Source of the DNA: Roseovarius nubinhibens ISM
GTDB lineage: Bacteria; Pseudomonadota; Alphaproteobacteria; Rhodobacterales; Rhodobacteraceae
Direction: 5' to 3'
NCBI RefSeq assembly: GCF_000152625.1
Contig: NZ_CH724156.1
Coordinates: 2,782,602 to 2,846,601, forward strand
DNA: 64,000 nt
Positions 62,710 to 64,000 of the stretch are shown piece by piece. Under the pieces are notes generated by a model. The model had not been told where the DNA came from and ran no database searches. It saw nothing but the letters and a program-made list of their open reading frames with translations. Each line of letters begins with the position of its first letter. The first letter of the stretch is position 1. The translations under genes were made by a program, and so were the position numbers.

Positions 62710-63202
62710 TCGCGCTGTCGGCGCGCTCGGGCGTGTCGAGCGCCGCCAGCCCCTGCATCGCGGCGCGCAGCACATGAGCCATGTCGGGATTGGTGACGCC
62801 GATGGCATGGAGATGCGCGGTGATCCGGCCGAGCCGGGCCGCGTCGACGCGGCCGGTGGCCTCGGCGGCGGGCGGGTAGCTCAGCGCCCAGGCGCGCATC
62901 GCCCCCTCCATCAGCCGACCCGCGTTGATCCCCTGCGCCAGATGCAGCAGGGCTGCGGCGGGCGTCGGACGGGTTTCGGCCTCGAGCAGGGCCTGCAGCG
63001 CGGTCTCTTCCCAACCGGCGATAAGCGCCTGTTGGAACTGCGGCAGGTCGCGGAAATGCCAGTAGAACGAGCCCTTGGTGGTGCCGATCTGACGCGCCAG
63101 CGCCTCGGCGCGGAGCGCGGCGGGGCCGGTGGTGGCCAAGGCCTCGCGCCCGGCCATGAGCCAGTCATTTCGGGTCAGACGGGTGGCGCGGGCGGTGGTC
63201 AT
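62672..63202 (-). CDS. TetR family transcriptional regulator
   Basis: A 176-residue TetR protein: helix-turn-helix [20 protein letters not shown] and a divergent ligand domain ([20 protein letters not shown], then [20 protein letters not shown]). Regulated genes are not clear; the gene upstream on the same strand (DUF1045) ends 70 bases before it. Confidence 0.88.
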   Translation of the reverse strand: MTTARATRLTRNDWLMAGREALATTGPAALRAEALARQIGTTKGSFYWHFRDLPQFQQALIAGWEETALQALLEAETRPTPAAALLHLAQGINAGRLMEGAMRAWALSYPPAAEATGRVDAARLGRITAHLHAIGVTNPDMAHVLRAAMQGLAALDTPERADSAISSLVDLILALR

Positions 63203-63271
63203 GGCACTGGCTTAGCCGGGGCGGGGACCCCGATCAAGAGGGCGAATTGGCGCAGTCTTGGTTGCGGCCTA

Positions 63272-63952
63272 TTAACCGGCCAATCTGCGCCGTTCGATCA
63301 GGTGAAACCGGCCCATGTCATCCTCGCCCGCAAGGCTCAGCGCGTCGAGCGTGAGCCTCTCCGGCAGGAGCGGCAGGAGATGGGTGGTGAGGATTTCTTC
63401 GGCCTTTTCAATGTCCTGACGCGAGAGTTTTTCGGTCAGGGTGATGTGAAAGCGAAATCCTTCCATCACGTAAGGATAGCCCCAGCGGGTGAGATTGGCC
63501 TCTTGGTCAGGGCTGAGCCCTGCGGCGCGGCGGCGGGCGAGCTCGTCATCCGAGGCGGGGGCGCGGAACCGATCAAAGGCGCGGACGATGCCTGCGGCGG
63601 CGTCGGTGAGGGCGGCGGGCTGTGGCGCGGGCATGAGGGCGAGGAACCGGCCCAGACGGGTGAGCGATGGCGTGCCGATCTCGACCGGGCGGGTCGTGTC
63701 GCAATAGTGCTGAAACGCCTCTGTCAGCTGCGCAAAATCTTCGCCCTGCGCTAGCCGGAACGGTGGCTTGAGCGTCGCGTGCAGCCCGTAGCGGCGCGGC
63801 GTGTCGGTCCAGCCATGGGGGTCGATGTCGAGCCCCTCGGGCGGCGCGACGGGGGCGCCTTGGGTCATGTCCCAGCCCAGCCAGCGGGTCGCCCAATGCG
63901 ACCAGCCAGCCTCGGCGGGGGTGTAGTAGAGAGCGTAACGGCGATAGGTCAT
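63272..63952 (-). CDS. DUF1045, 2H phosphoesterase-like protein
   Basis: A 226-residue protein with two H-x-T motifs: RRYGLHATLKPPF and FRFHITLTEKLS, giving the 2H phosphoesterase fold. In many genomes this family sits in phosphonate (phn) operons, but no phn gene is visible in the window; one could lie beyond the right edge. The 48 bases after its start hold only upstream sequence. Confidence 0.87.
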   Translation of the reverse strand: MTYRRYALYYTPAEAGWSHWATRWLGWDMTQGAPVAPPEGLDIDPHGWTDTPRRYGLHATLKPPFRLAQGEDFAQLTEAFQHYCDTTRPVEIGTPSLTRLGRFLALMPAPQPAALTDAAAGIVRAFDRFRAPASDDELARRRAAGLSPDQEANLTRWGYPYVMEGFRFHITLTEKLSRQDIEKAEEILTTHLLPLLPERLTLDALSLAGEDDMGRFHLIERRRLAG

Positions 63953-64000
63953 GGGGAGGTTTTGGCATGTTTCGCGGCCCGCGCCAATCCATGCTTTGAC

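Noticed and set aside
1-64000. tRNA, rRNA, CRISPR arrays, IS elements, prophage or integrative-element borders
   Set aside because: No cloverleaf, rRNA-like stretch, spaced repeat array, transposase, integrase or target-site duplication was recognised; the tandem repeats seen are too short and few for CRISPR.

Overview
This 64 kb window is chromosomal DNA from an alphaproteobacterium, almost certainly a member of the Rhodobacterales (Roseobacter group). The evidence is high GC with strong third-position GC bias, the order pckA / chvI-chvG-hprK-rapZ-EIIA(Man)-HPr, a 1151-residue Smc with a TTG start, the run rpoZ-rsh-DUF2062-pdxJ-acpS-lepB-rnc-era-DUF1491-recO, and a def-def-like-fmt cluster. 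Genes are packed tightly, with many 1-, 4- and 8-base overlaps. I found no rRNA or tRNA gene, insertion sequence, prophage or CRISPR array.

Layout. 1-4.1 kb: purS-purQ (purine synthesis), then a DctB-type sensor kinase and a DctD-type regulator whose AAA+ domain has lost the sigma54-contact loop. 4.1-10.2 kb (minus strand): a PHP-domain hydrolase and a YtcJ-like amidohydrolase, then an LPS glycosyltransferase, waaA (Kdo transferase) and moaA. 10.2-18.9 kb: a small lipoprotein gene, pckA with two downstream hairpins and a duplicated 42-bp block, the ChvI/ChvG two-component system, a regulatory PTS module (HprK, RapZ, EIIA-Man, HPr), an acyltransferase and RidA. 18.9-20.1 kb: a secreted SH3-domain protein and a secreted HExxH metallopeptidase.

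20.2-31.3 kb is the main catabolic block: a reductive pyrimidine-degradation locus. PreT/PreA (dihydropyrimidine dehydrogenase), HydA (dihydropyrimidinase) and an M20-type N-carbamoyl-beta-alanine hydrolase cover the three steps from uracil/thymine to beta-alanine or beta-aminoisobutyrate. A TauT/ThiXYZ-type ABC transporter probably imports the substrate. A RutR-like TetR regulator sits at the centre, and two near-identical TTTACCA-NN-TGGTAAA palindromes lie in front of the hydrolase operon and of preT-preA. A VOC-fold protein of unknown role is built into the operon.

31.5-54 kb is mixed: an FCD-type GntR regulator, a tandem pair of Lin0512-family genes, a GFA-fold protein and a GNAT, smc, an RNA methyltransferase with a 157-residue disordered N-terminus, an MltB-type transglycosylase, cobD-cobC, a degenerate stand-alone receiver, a glutathionyl-hydroquinone reductase, an L,D-transpeptidase, a PatB/MalY-like lyase, def, a deformylase-like pseudoenzyme, fmt, a YeaQ-type membrane protein, a UPF0126 channel, rnhA, two tandem methyltransferases, ispH, a NYN-domain protein and folK.

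54-64 kb is a housekeeping operon series (rpoZ, rsh, DUF2062, pdxJ, acpS, lepB, rnc, era, DUF1491, recO), followed by a TetR gene and a 2H-phosphoesterase-like DUF1045 gene at the right edge.

The most unusual points are the sigma54-uncoupled DctD, the predicted inactive deformylase between def and fmt, the RutR-like operators on a reductive (not Rut) pyrimidine locus, an 11-bp repeat family seen both after smc and inside waaA, and a short sequence motif that recurs at three gene ends.
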